In this document: piece after piece, positions 1 through 5,370 of the stretch | Numbering within the stretch: the stretch's first letter is position 1 | Layout of the letters: every line of letters begins with the position of its first letter | Source of the DNA: Arenicella sp. | GTDB taxonomy: Bacteria > Pseudomonadota > Gammaproteobacteria > Arenicellales > Arenicellaceae | Length of the DNA: 5,370 nucleotides | Direction: 5' to 3' | Assembly (NCBI GenBank): GCA_016763815.1 | Contig: JAESTB010000254.1 | Location: forward strand, 1-5,370 | Made by a program: the position numbers and the translations under genes | The notes under the pieces: model-generated | Seen by the model: only the letters and a program-made list of their open reading frames with translations | Database searches by the model: none | What the model was told of the DNA's origin: nothing

Positions 1-182
1 ACACAAATCTAACCACCTTACTTCGCTCTAGCTTAGTAGTCATCGCCCTTGCGGCAGCAAGCGGTTGCGGTCAAAAAGGCCCATTAATTTTAGAGCAGGT
101 TCCGATTGACGAAACTCAGGCACCGATAGAAAATGCCGCCGAACAAGTCCCGGTAGTAGCGCCAGCCGCCACGTCTGACTAA
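1..182 (+). CDS. lptM: LptM (YifL-type) small outer-membrane lipoprotein, 5' end cut by window edge
   Basis: The frame read from base 3 gives 59 residues to a TAA at 180-182. No in-frame start is visible, so the first few residues lie outside the window. A hydrophobic stretch (LVVIALAAASG) leads into a lipobox with the lipidated Cys encoded at 66-68. It is followed by CGQKGPL, the hallmark of the LptM/YifL family. The tail is rich in Pro, Ala, Val and acidic residues, as is usual for this low-complexity lipoprotein. In E. coli, LptM binds the LptDE lipopolysaccharide translocon and helps LptD reach its mature disulfide state; that role is transferred by family. Its position just upstream of lysA matches the arrangement in pseudomonads and many other gammaproteobacteria, which supports the call despite the short length. 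The mature part has no other recognisable domain. Confidence 0.85.
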   Translation, partial: TNLTTLLRSSLVVIALAAASGCGQKGPLILEQVPIDETQAPIENAAEQVPVVAPAATSD

Positions 183-219
183 GCACAGTAAATACCAAAG
201 CTCTATTGCCAAGCTTCAC

Positions 220-254
220 ATTAATCACGCAGAATGAATTTCTGCGTGATTAAT
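220..254. repeat. Perfect 15-bp inverted repeat between lptM and lysA
   Basis: Bases 220-234 (ATTAATCACGCAGAA) are exactly complementary to 240-254 around a 5-base loop (TGAAT). A further AAGC (211-214) can pair with GCTT (255-258) across a one-sided 5-base bulge. Neither strand has a T-run after the stem, so it is not a textbook intrinsic terminator. It could be an RNA hairpin that ends or protects the lptM transcript, or a dyad operator for lysA. The sequence does not decide between these. Confidence 0.75.
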
Positions 255-282
255 GCTTAAACAACCCACTATCGCACCATTG

Positions 283-296
283 GCAGCTCACGCTGC
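283..296 (+). other. Small GC hairpin just before the lysA start
   Basis: GCAGC (283-287) pairs with GCTGC (292-296) over a TCAC loop, ending 9 bases before the lysA ATG. It occupies the place where a Shine-Dalgarno sequence would be expected, and none is seen. It could affect translation initiation, but a 5-bp stem can occur by chance. Confidence 0.3.
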
Positions 297-305
297 ATTC
301 AAATT

Positions 306-1565
306 ATGTCTTTTTTCGAATACCGCGACGGCCAGTTATTTGCCGAACAAACCTCACTTTCGTCGATTGCCGCAGAGCACGGAACGCCCTGCTATGTTTA
401 TTCGCGCGCGGCATTCGAAACACAGTGGAAAGCGTTAGATAGCGCCTTTGGTGACCATCCTCACACGATTTGCTACGCAGTTAAGGCAAACAGCAACATC
501 GCGGTATTAAACCTACTAGCACGCTTGGGCTCAGGCTTCGACATCGTTTCAGAAGGCGAGCTTAGGCGCGTGCTAAAAGCAGGTGGCGACCCTAGTAAAG
601 TGGTTTTCTCGGGAGTGGCGAAATCAAAATCTGAATTAGCCTTCGCCATGCAAAACAAAGTTCGTAGTATCAATATTGAGTCAGTGGCCGAGTTAGAGCG
701 CGTACAAGAAGTAGCCGCATCATTGAATGTGACGGCGTCTATCGCCTTTAGGGTCAACCCTAACGTCGACCCTGAAACGCACCCCTATATCTCGACTGGC
801 ATGGACAAAGCCAAGTTTGGCGTGACTATGGAAGCCGCTTTCGATGCTTATAAGCGCGCCACCGAACTTACTAATATTGAAGTGCATGGTATCGCTTGCC
901 ATATTGGGTCACAAATAACTAAAACTAGCCCGTTTACCGACGCGCTCAAGATTGTCTTGGACATGGTTAAGCGCTTAGCCGATGAAGGTATCAAAATTAA
1001 GCAACTAGATCTTGGTGGGGGGTTGGGCATTGACTATCATGGCGAAACACCTCCGAGCCCATCTGACTACGTGCAAAGCATGATTAACGGCATGAAAGAT
1101 CATGGCATTAACTTGCCAATCGCTATCGAACCCGGCCGATACATCGCTGGCAATTCAGGTGTGATGTTGACCCAGATTGAATTCCTAAAGCACAATAAAA
1201 ACAAGAATTTTGCCATTGTTGATGCTGGCATGAATGATTTGCTCCGCCCGGCGCTGTATCAAGCCTTTCACGTAATCAAACCAGTTGAGCAACGCTCGCG
1301 TCAGGCCGCAAAGATATTCGATGTAGTCGGGCCAGTATGCGAGTCGGCCTGCGTGTTAGGTTATGACAGAGAGCTCGCTGTCGAAGCGGGTGACTTACTC
1401 GCGGTGATGTCCGCTGGCGCTTACGGTTTTGTAATGGCGAATAACTATAATTCGCGAAACAAACCGGCCGAGATAATGGTCGACAGCACTCAAGCACACC
1501 TTGTTCGTAAAAGAGAGACCTTCGACCAGCTAATCTCAGGCGAAGTATTGCTGGCGGCTGATTAA
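306..1565 (+). CDS. lysA: Diaminopimelate decarboxylase
   Basis: LysA is a PLP enzyme that decarboxylates meso-diaminopimelate to L-lysine, the last step of lysine synthesis, in the cytoplasm. The 419 residues match the usual length. The N-terminal alanine-racemase-like barrel holds YAVKANSN with the PLP lysine K60, HIGSQ at 199-203, the phosphate-binding GGG at 237-239 and EPGR at 275-278. The C-terminal beta domain has the catalytic-Cys motif CES (C345-E346) and YGFVMANNYNSR from Y373. The N-terminus (FEYRDGQLFAE...GTPCYVYSR) aligns with the remembered Pseudomonas LysA start, which fixes the ATG at 306. No clear Shine-Dalgarno sequence precedes it. The gene lies 123 bp after lptM, further than in pseudomonads, and dapF does not follow it. 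No frameshift or missing key residue is seen, so it should be functional. Confidence 0.97.
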   Translation: MSFFEYRDGQLFAEQTSLSSIAAEHGTPCYVYSRAAFETQWKALDSAFGDHPHTICYAVKANSNIAVLNLLARLGSGFDIVSEGELRRVLKAGGDPSKVVFSGVAKSKSELAFAMQNKVRSINIESVAELERVQEVAASLNVTASIAFRVNPNVDPETHPYISTGMDKAKFGVTMEAAFDAYKRATELTNIEVHGIACHIGSQITKTSPFTDALKIVLDMVKRLADEGIKIKQLDLGGGLGIDYHGETPPSPSDYVQSMINGMKDHGINLPIAIEPGRYIAGNSGVMLTQIEFLKHNKNKNFAIVDAGMNDLLRPALYQAFHVIKPVEQRSRQAAKIFDVVGPVCESACVLGYDRELAVEAGDLLAVMSAGAYGFVMANNYNSRNKPAEIMVDSTQAHLVRKRETFDQLISGEVLLAAD

Positions 1566-1621
1566 CCTTTAGCTCCGTCGTTATTCATTACGTTTAGAAG
1601 ATGCCACGGCCTTTAATACAG

Positions 1622-1631
1622 CGCTATAGCG
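1622..1631. other. 10-bp palindrome in the lysA-downstream gap
   Basis: The 121-bp gap 1566-1686 holds a perfect palindrome CGCTATAGCG flanked by A/T-rich sequence. There is no stem plus T-run after lysA and no convincing -35/-10 pair for the next gene. The palindrome may be a protein-binding site or chance. Confidence 0.25.
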
Positions 1632-1686
1632 TTAATAAATAATTAGTCGGCTGGTATTTTTTGCAGAAATAAGTTATTGATATTGA

Positions 1687-2205
1687 ATGAAACTTACAAT
1701 TCTAAAAACCCACTCTATTTTAAAAATTTTTCTTCTATCGATCATAGCGTTAGCGGCATCTAATGCGCATGCTGGTAAGTTATATAAATGGGTTGATGCT
1801 AATGGCAATATTTCGTACCAAGATCAGCCGCCTCCCAAAAGCGGTAAAATTCTTAGTGAAAAAGAAGTCATTTCAAAAGCGGACGATAAGCAAGAGAACG
1901 ACACAGGTTTGCCTAAGGTTGTTGTTTACTCAGTTAGCGAGTGCGAGCTTTGTGATCGATTGATCAGAGTGCTTACACAGAACAAGGTCCCTCATATTGA
2001 GCTACCACTTGAAGACGACCGCGAAGCACAGAGAAGGATTTTGGCCAAGTCGAACAGCATCATTGCGCCAACAATTTTTATTGGTGACAATATTGTTCAA
2101 GGCGGCTCTGAAGATAGTTTGAAAGAGCAGCTGCGCTCGGCCGGCTTTGAAATAGCAGAAGCCAAACAAGTGAAATCAAGCAATAGACTCACTGTCGATC
2201 AATAA
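1687..2205 (+). CDS. Exported DUF4124-glutaredoxin domain protein
   Basis: The 172-residue product starts with a Sec signal peptide: basic and polar residues, then a hydrophobic core at about 13-24 (KIFLLSIIALAA), with cleavage expected after AHA at residue 29. A DUF4124 motif follows at about 31-50 (LYKWVDANGNISYQDQPP), a short domain common in proteobacterial envelope proteins. After a charged linker (about 53-74) comes a glutaredoxin/thioredoxin-like domain at about 76-152. It has a redox motif C86-E-L-C89 after a VVVYSVSEC strand, the cis-Pro segment APTIF (P128) and a GG pair at 139-140 typical of glutaredoxins. The likely role is thiol-disulfide exchange in the periplasm; the physiological partner is unknown. 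The gene sits 121 bp after lysA and 80 bp before xth. Upstream sequence is A/T-rich with only a weak ribosome site. The alternative, a cytoplasmic glutaredoxin, is unlikely given the signal peptide. Confidence 0.88.
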   Translation: MKLTILKTHSILKIFLLSIIALAASNAHAGKLYKWVDANGNISYQDQPPPKSGKILSEKEVISKADDKQENDTGLPKVVVYSVSECELCDRLIRVLTQNKVPHIELPLEDDREAQRRILAKSNSIIAPTIFIGDNIVQGGSEDSLKEQLRSAGFEIAEAKQVKSSNRLTVDQ

Positions 2206-2250
2206 GTGATAAACCAACTACCGGCAATCGATGCGTCTGAAAATCGCTTT

Positions 2251-2264
2251 GGTTTGGCTAAACC
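2251..2264 (+). other. Short hairpin in the gap before xth
   Basis: GGTTT (2251-2255) pairs with AAACC (2260-2264) over a 4-base loop. No T-run follows, so it is at best a weak structure and not a convincing terminator. The rest of 2206-2285 shows no promoter or ribosome site that I can support. Confidence 0.25.
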
Positions 2265-2285
2265 TCTCACCCCAATTCAATAATA

Positions 2286-3077
2286 ATGAAAATTGCCTCC
2301 TGGAACGTTAACTCTTTACGAGTTCGAATAGAGCATGTAAGCGACTGGCTAGAAACGAATCAGCCAGACTTACTATGCTTGCAAGAATTAAAGATGGTAG
2401 ATGCCGATTTCCCCGAAGATGTTTTTAAGCAGCTCGGCTATCACAGCGCCTACACTGGCCAAAAAACCTATAATGGTGTGGCAATATTAAGCAATAAACC
2501 ACTGACAGATGTGGTCACTGATTTACCGGGCTTTGAAGACCCAATGAGGCGCTACATCGCTGGCGACTACCCTTTAGACAGCGGTGAAACACTTAGAATC
2601 GTTAATGTTTATGTGCCAAACGGTCAAGCGTTGGACTCAGACAAATTTGTTTATAAGCGCGCCTGGTTTGCAAAGCTTCAACAAGCCATGCAAAACACGC
2701 TCAGTCAGAATTCAAATACAGTATTAGTCGGCGACTTCAACATCACACCGAGTGACTTAGATGTGCACGACCCGAAGAAATGGGTCGGCAGTACTCATTG
2801 CAGTGATCTTGAGCGGCTTATGCTGCAAAAGCTAATGGCAATCGGGTTGTACGATACTTATCGCAAATTCAATAAAAACGGCGAGCAGTTTTCTTGGTGG
2901 GATTACCGAGGAGCTGGGTATCGCGCAAACGAAGGGCTGCGCATTGACCTGCTGCTAAGTTCGTCAGCGATGCTAGACAGAGCAACTGCAAGCAGCATTG
3001 ACGAGGCCCCTAGAAAGCTTGAGCGGCCATCTGATCACACTCCAGCGATTGCCGAGTACGATTGGCTAGGGGAATAA
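2286..3077 (+). CDS. xth: Exodeoxyribonuclease III / AP endonuclease
   Basis: This is a Mg-dependent enzyme of the ExoIII/APE1 fold (endonuclease-exonuclease-phosphatase superfamily). It cuts DNA at abasic sites, removes 3' blocking groups and degrades 3' ends in base-excision repair in the cytoplasm. The 263 residues fit the family (about 250-270). All catalytic elements are visible: N7 in ASWNVNSLR, the metal ligand E34 in LQELK, Y109 in NVYVPNG, D150 and N152 in GDFN, D221 in LRIDLLL, and the terminal SDH with catalytic H251. The FSWWDYRGAG segment (202-211) is a DNA-contact region typical of the family. The intact active site argues against a Crc-type regulator, a catalytically inactive relative in pseudomonads. 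The ATG at 2286 starts exactly at the conserved MKIASWN strand; no Shine-Dalgarno sequence is evident. It converges with the beta-barrel gene across an 86-bp gap. Confidence 0.95.
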   Translation: MKIASWNVNSLRVRIEHVSDWLETNQPDLLCLQELKMVDADFPEDVFKQLGYHSAYTGQKTYNGVAILSNKPLTDVVTDLPGFEDPMRRYIAGDYPLDSGETLRIVNVYVPNGQALDSDKFVYKRAWFAKLQQAMQNTLSQNSNTVLVGDFNITPSDLDVHDPKKWVGSTHCSDLERLMLQKLMAIGLYDTYRKFNKNGEQFSWWDYRGAGYRANEGLRIDLLLSSSAMLDRATASSIDEAPRKLERPSDHTPAIAEYDWLGE

Positions 3078-3110
3078 TTCAACGCACCACCGACGATCAC
3101 TGGTCTCTCG

Positions 3111-3144
3111 AAAAAAATGGGAGGAAACAACATTGTTGCCTCCC
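3111..3144 (-). terminator. Intrinsic terminator of the beta-barrel gene
   Basis: On the - strand, GGGAGGCAACAA... pairs with ...TTGTTTCCTCCC (3133-3144 with 3119-3130). The stem is about 11-12 bp with one mismatch and a very short loop, and is followed at once by a run of seven T (complement of A at 3111-3117). This is a classic Rho-independent terminator 20 bp after the stop at 3164. On the + strand the same hairpin lacks a following T-run, so it would serve xth only poorly. Confidence 0.88.
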
Positions 3145-3163
3145 CAACGAAGGAGACTTTTGA

Positions 3164-4384
3164 TTAAAATTTTAAACTGGCCCAAAGCCAGAATTTGTCA
3201 GTATCGACCTTTCCAAAAACGGTATTGCCCGCCGAATAGGCGGCGAGCTTGGCACCACCCACTATTTTCTCGCTAATCTTTCGGCTGTACTGAACATTAA
3301 CCTCATCGCCTAAGTCGTCTGCGCCATTGATCGATTCATCTGCCGAAAATTTATGCACCGTAGCGAGCCACCTTCCGCCGGCTAATTTACCAGCAACACT
3401 GAGATAGATATCCTCAAGGCCAGCATTCGGTGTCACCAGAAATTGGTCGGCCCAACCGTTAAATTTATGCAGCGTTGCCAGTGGCGTATCAAAACCCTTT
3501 TGACCATTGTCAGAGCCTAGTAGCTCATAACCGAGCTTGGCGGTAATGCCGTTTAGCACAGCACCGCCTTCAAGAAATAAATACTCAGTGTCGAATAAGT
3601 CATTTGTTTCTTGGGTCGCGAGTTCAGCGGTATACAACAGCGTAGTGTCGCCCGCTGTTTTTGAGCCTGAAAGGCTAATGCCATAAGTGTCTAGCGAATT
3701 GGGTAAGCCGTTGTCAACTTCAAGCAGATAGGCGTAGCCAGTCAGCTTACCAAAGGAAGTTCTATACGAGGTATTTAAGATTATATCTTCACTATCAAGA
3801 TCAGCCTCATCAGCAAAGATACGCTTACGCTTGGCGATATAAGACGCATTGAGCGTAAGCTTGTCACTTGGCTTGTAGTTCACTACAACACCGTCGAAAG
3901 TTTGACGATCTTGCCGCCAACCGACATGCCCAACAAAACGATGACCGTCTAAGGTAAACACTTGCCGCCCTGCTTTTACAGTAAAACCCTTAGCGGCATA
4001 TTGCACATAAGCCTGATCAATTTCCTCGCTTTCAGGGTCAGCAACAACTGAATACTGGCCGGTGCGAACACCAGCGGGTGGAACACTAAAATCATCGATT
4101 AGTTCGACCGTTGCTTCGCCCTCAATGACGGCTGAGAAACCATTAACGGTTTCGGTGATGTAGCCAAGTCGCGCTCGTAGGGTAAGCGCATCGGCATCAC
4201 GCAGTAGGTTGTCTTGAGAAACCGACTCGTAACGTAAGCGAAAGTCACCATAAAAGTTGGCGTCACTCTGCTTGTCAGCCGCACTTGTTATCGATGACAT
4301 CATTGCCACTGTTAAGGCGGTTATTAACACACTCGGTCGGTGGCAGATTGTGGGTCTTAGCATTTCTATTAATAAACATTTCAT
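3164..4384 (-). CDS. Outer-membrane beta-barrel protein, alginate-export/porin-like
   Basis: The 406-residue protein has a signal peptide (hydrophobic VLITALTVAMM at about 19-29, cleavage near A35/A36). A mature barrel follows: repeated amphipathic strands with aromatic and alternating residues (FYGDFRLRYES; LTLRARLGYIT; AYVQYAAKGFTVKAGRQVF), acidic loops, and a C-terminal strand ending in Phe (FWLWASLKF), the BAM insertion signal. The segment GRQVFTLDGHRFVG...RQDRQTFDGV (139-165) recalls the alginate-export (AlgE-like) family, a label databases give to many porins not linked to alginate. Substrate is therefore unknown. Position after nitrate-transporter remnants on the same strand suggests, but does not prove, a link with nitrate uptake. 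ATG at 4384 is used here; an in-frame ATG at 4363 gives a more ordinary 28-residue signal peptide and could be the true start. No strong ribosome site precedes either. Confidence 0.85.
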   Translation of the reverse strand: MKCLLIEMLRPTICHRPSVLITALTVAMMSSITSAADKQSDANFYGDFRLRYESVSQDNLLRDADALTLRARLGYITETVNGFSAVIEGEATVELIDDFSVPPAGVRTGQYSVVADPESEEIDQAYVQYAAKGFTVKAGRQVFTLDGHRFVGHVGWRQDRQTFDGVVVNYKPSDKLTLNASYIAKRKRIFADEADLDSEDIILNTSYRTSFGKLTGYAYLLEVDNGLPNSLDTYGISLSGSKTAGDTTLLYTAELATQETNDLFDTEYLFLEGGAVLNGITAKLGYELLGSDNGQKGFDTPLATLHKFNGWADQFLVTPNAGLEDIYLSVAGKLAGGRWLATVHKFSADESINGADDLGDEVNVQYSRKISEKIVGGAKLAAYSAGNTVFGKVDTDKFWLWASLKF

Positions 4385-4395
4385 CTTTGTTTCAT
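4381..4395 (-). other. Minimal upstream reading frame overlapping the barrel-gene start
   Basis: On the - strand an ATG at 4395 opens a four-codon frame (M-K-Q-R) whose TGA overlaps the ATG at 4384 as ATGA. The arrangement resembles translational coupling, but it may simply come from the 11-bp repetition of AAAGATGAA in this leader. No ribosome site supports it. Confidence 0.2.
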
Positions 4396-4467
4396 CTTTA
4401 TTTAATCTTCGTTTGATTGAACTCTTATTACACTCTTATTGAACTTTTATTGCACTCTTAATTACAC
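4383..4467 (-). repeat. Array of 11-bp phased degenerate repeats upstream of the barrel gene
   Basis: Read on the + strand, units begin with AT at 4383, 4394, 4405, 4416, 4427, 4438, 4449 and 4461. Spacing is exactly 11 bp, except a final 12. The first three are ATCTTYRTTTN; the next are ATTGAACTCTT, ATTACACTCTT, ATTGAACTTTT, ATTGCACTCTTA and ATTACACTTG. On the - strand the second group reads as 7-bp boxes (GTTCAAT, GTGTAAT, GTTCAAT, GTGCAAT, GTGTAAT) parted by 4-5 A-rich bases. This geometry is like the direct-repeat sites of PhoB/OmpR-family regulators (7 bp + 4 bp spacer), but the bases only partly match the known Pho box. The array ends at the gene start, so it would lie in the leader or core promoter. 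Confidence 0.8.
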
Positions 4468-4474
4468 TTGTCCA
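4439..4474 (-). promoter_or_regulatory. Possible promoter of the beta-barrel gene
   Basis: The 141-bp gap 4385-4525 must hold any promoter of its own for the beta-barrel gene. On the - strand TTGGAC (near 4469-4474) is followed after about 18 bp by AATAAA, a loose match to sigma70 -35 and -10 elements; both fall within or next to the phased repeats. The match is weak and the A/T-rich context makes chance matches likely. The rest of the gap, 4468-4525, shows no other structure. Confidence 0.25.
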
Positions 4475-4525
4475 ATTAAACAGGTCTATTTCAAACGCTG
4501 TTTTTACAACTGAATTAATTACTCT

Positions 4526-5183
4526 TTAGCCAGCTTTGGCCAGGCCAACACCCGCGCGCCCACTACGTTTTCGCTTCTCATCTTCACGTTTCACCACGCC
4601 CTTTTTCTGGTATGAAAATGATAATACTTGTTGACGACAATGGTTAAATTGGTCATTTTTGAATAATGCAACTCGCGCGCGCGACCGGTCTAATTCGATA
4701 TTCAAAATATCGCCTACTTTGGCGACAGGGCCATTAAACATCATGACGATTTTGTCTGACATCAACACCGCCTCATCAACGTCGTGGGTTATCAAAATAA
4801 CGGTGGTATTGAGTTCTTTTTGAATCTCTATTACCGAGTTCTGCAAATTGACTCGAGTTAGCGCATCAAATCCACCCAACGGTTCATCCATTAGCATCAC
4901 CTTCGGCGACACCGCAAGGCAACCGGCGATACCAACACGCGGTTTCACGCCGCCGGATATCTCATGCGGCTTTTTATTCATCGCGTGACCCATTTTTACC
5001 AAGCCAAGGTTATGCTCAACCCAAGCTCGAATTTCTTAGCTATTTTTTTGGCCCTTGAATACTTGTTCAACGCCAAGCGCGACATTCTGGTAAACGCAAG
5101 CAAAGCATCAATGCGTGGATTTAAAAAACAACAGCACCGTCAGCTCCAGGTTCGTTGACTTCCTTACCATCTAAGATCACGCC
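4526..5183 (-). pseudogene. nrtD: Decayed nitrate ABC transporter ATPase fragment (NrtD/NasD type)
   Basis: The fragment starts with GVILDGKEVNEPGADGAVVF (5180-5124), matching the NrtD region just after Walker A and its helix, so about the first 60-65 residues including Walker A are missing. A TAA at 5123-5121 replaces the Gln of the Q-loop; HALM follows. The frame then shifts between about 5107 and 5090 and resumes as VYQNVALGVEQVFKG, with a second TAA at 5038-5036. The last 158 codons to the TAA at 4528-4526 are open (MGHAMNKKPHEISGG; Walker B VMLMDEP; H-loop ITHD). Key motifs have drifted: ISGGVKPRVGIAGCL where the family has ISGGMKQRVGIARAL, and GGFDAL for GALDAL. The intact protein would energise nitrate import at the inner membrane; this one cannot bind ATP. 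A long basic tail (about 26 residues) ends it. A protein from a start near 5002 is possible but unlikely to work. Confidence 0.88.
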
Positions 5184-5344
5184 GCCATGTCGATGAGCTT
5201 GATAAAGCCGAAGATAAGCTCATCTTTCTCTGACTCACCCAGTTCAGCGAGCGTATAGCTAGACATTGAGGCAAGCAAAAACCCTAGAATTAGACTTTTT
5301 GAAATATTGTATAAAGTAAATCGTTTATTAAATGCGAGCGGCAT
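5177..5344 (-). pseudogene. nrtA: 5' remnant of a nitrate-binding protein gene (NrtA/CmpA type)
   Basis: An ATG at 5344, with GAGAAG four bases upstream as a possible ribosome site, opens a 55-codon frame ending at TGA 5179-5177. Residues 1-33 form a signal peptide: basic start, hydrophobic SLILGFLLASMSS and likely cleavage after TLA. The next residues, ELGESEKDELIFGFIKLIDMA, match the mature start of NrtA/CmpA family binding proteins, which typically read FGFIKLTDMAPLA; here one Thr is Ile. The match stops at DMA, where nrtD-like sequence begins in another frame. The normal protein (over 400 residues) would capture nitrate for an ABC importer in the periplasm or at the outer face of the inner membrane. 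Only about an eighth remains, so no function is expected, although a short exported peptide could still be made. The family call rests on remembered sequence patterns. Confidence 0.75.
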
Positions 5345-5370
5345 AAGGCTTCTCGTTATTGTTAACGTCA

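Noticed and set aside
40..228. 62-codon open frame on the - strand across lptM
   Set aside because: It overlaps the lptM reading frame, whose lipobox and CGQKGPL motif are clear, and its own translation resembles no known family.
183..305. Lysine riboswitch (L-box) ahead of lysA
   Set aside because: The 123-bp gap is shorter than an L-box (about 170 bases or more), and its multi-helix core and conserved junction are not seen, only simple hairpins.
2286..3077. Crc-type catabolite repression regulator
   Set aside because: Catalytic residues E34, Y109, D150, N152, D221 and H251 are all present, which fits an active ExoIII enzyme.
3119..3144. Terminator serving xth on the + strand
   Set aside because: After the stem the + strand reads CCAACGAAGG, with no T-run; only the - strand direction has one.
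4257..4442. 61-codon + strand open frame over the porin start and repeat array
   Set aside because: It is antisense to the signal peptide region and runs through repeats; no ribosome site or family match.
4381..4467. CRISPR array
   Set aside because: Units are only 11 bp, contiguous and degenerate, with no spacers and no cas genes nearby.
4964..5158. 64-codon + strand open frame opposite the ATPase remnant
   Set aside because: It lies antisense to recognisable NrtD codons; it is open because that gene is decayed, and its product shows no domain.
5275..5290. Frameshift in the T-run of the NrtA signal peptide
   Set aside because: The run has five T (complement of 5277-5281); with that count the frame is continuous from 5344 to 5177, so no frameshift is needed there.

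Overview
The window looks like chromosomal DNA of a marine-type gammaproteobacterium. Its left edge carries the lptM-lysA pair, whose proteins resemble those of pseudomonads and their relatives. It also carries a type of outer-membrane beta-barrel and a nitrate-transporter remnant of the kind found in marine gammaproteobacteria. Base composition is moderate. The order or genus cannot be fixed from this sequence alone.

Left half, + strand. The window opens inside lptM (to 182), a small lipoprotein gene. A 123-bp gap with a perfect 15-bp inverted repeat follows, then lysA (306-1565, diaminopimelate decarboxylase, last step of lysine synthesis). Next come an exported DUF4124-glutaredoxin protein (1687-2205) and an exodeoxyribonuclease III / AP endonuclease, xth (2286-3077). 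dapF, which follows lysA in many relatives, is absent here. The three complete genes are separated by 80-121 bp and have poor Shine-Dalgarno sequences, so a single operon is not evident.

Right half, - strand. A convergent intrinsic terminator (3111-3144) ends a 406-residue outer-membrane beta-barrel gene (3164-4384, alginate-export/porin-like). In front of its start is an array of eight degenerate units in 11-bp phase (4383-4467), one helical turn per unit. Upstream lies a wrecked nitrate ABC transporter. The signal peptide and first mature residues of an NrtA/CmpA-type binding protein (5344-5177) run straight into the decayed C-terminal two thirds of an NrtD-type ATPase (about 5183-4526). 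The rest of nrtA, the expected permease gene and the Walker A part of nrtD are gone. The ATPase remnant has two nonsense codons, a frameshift and altered motifs.

Reading: the left half is housekeeping (envelope lipoprotein, lysine synthesis, redox, DNA repair). The right half is a porin that may once have been the last gene of a nitrate-uptake operon and that survived its collapse. The nrtA'-'nrtD junction and the phased repeat array are the two observations most worth following. No wholly new system is evident.
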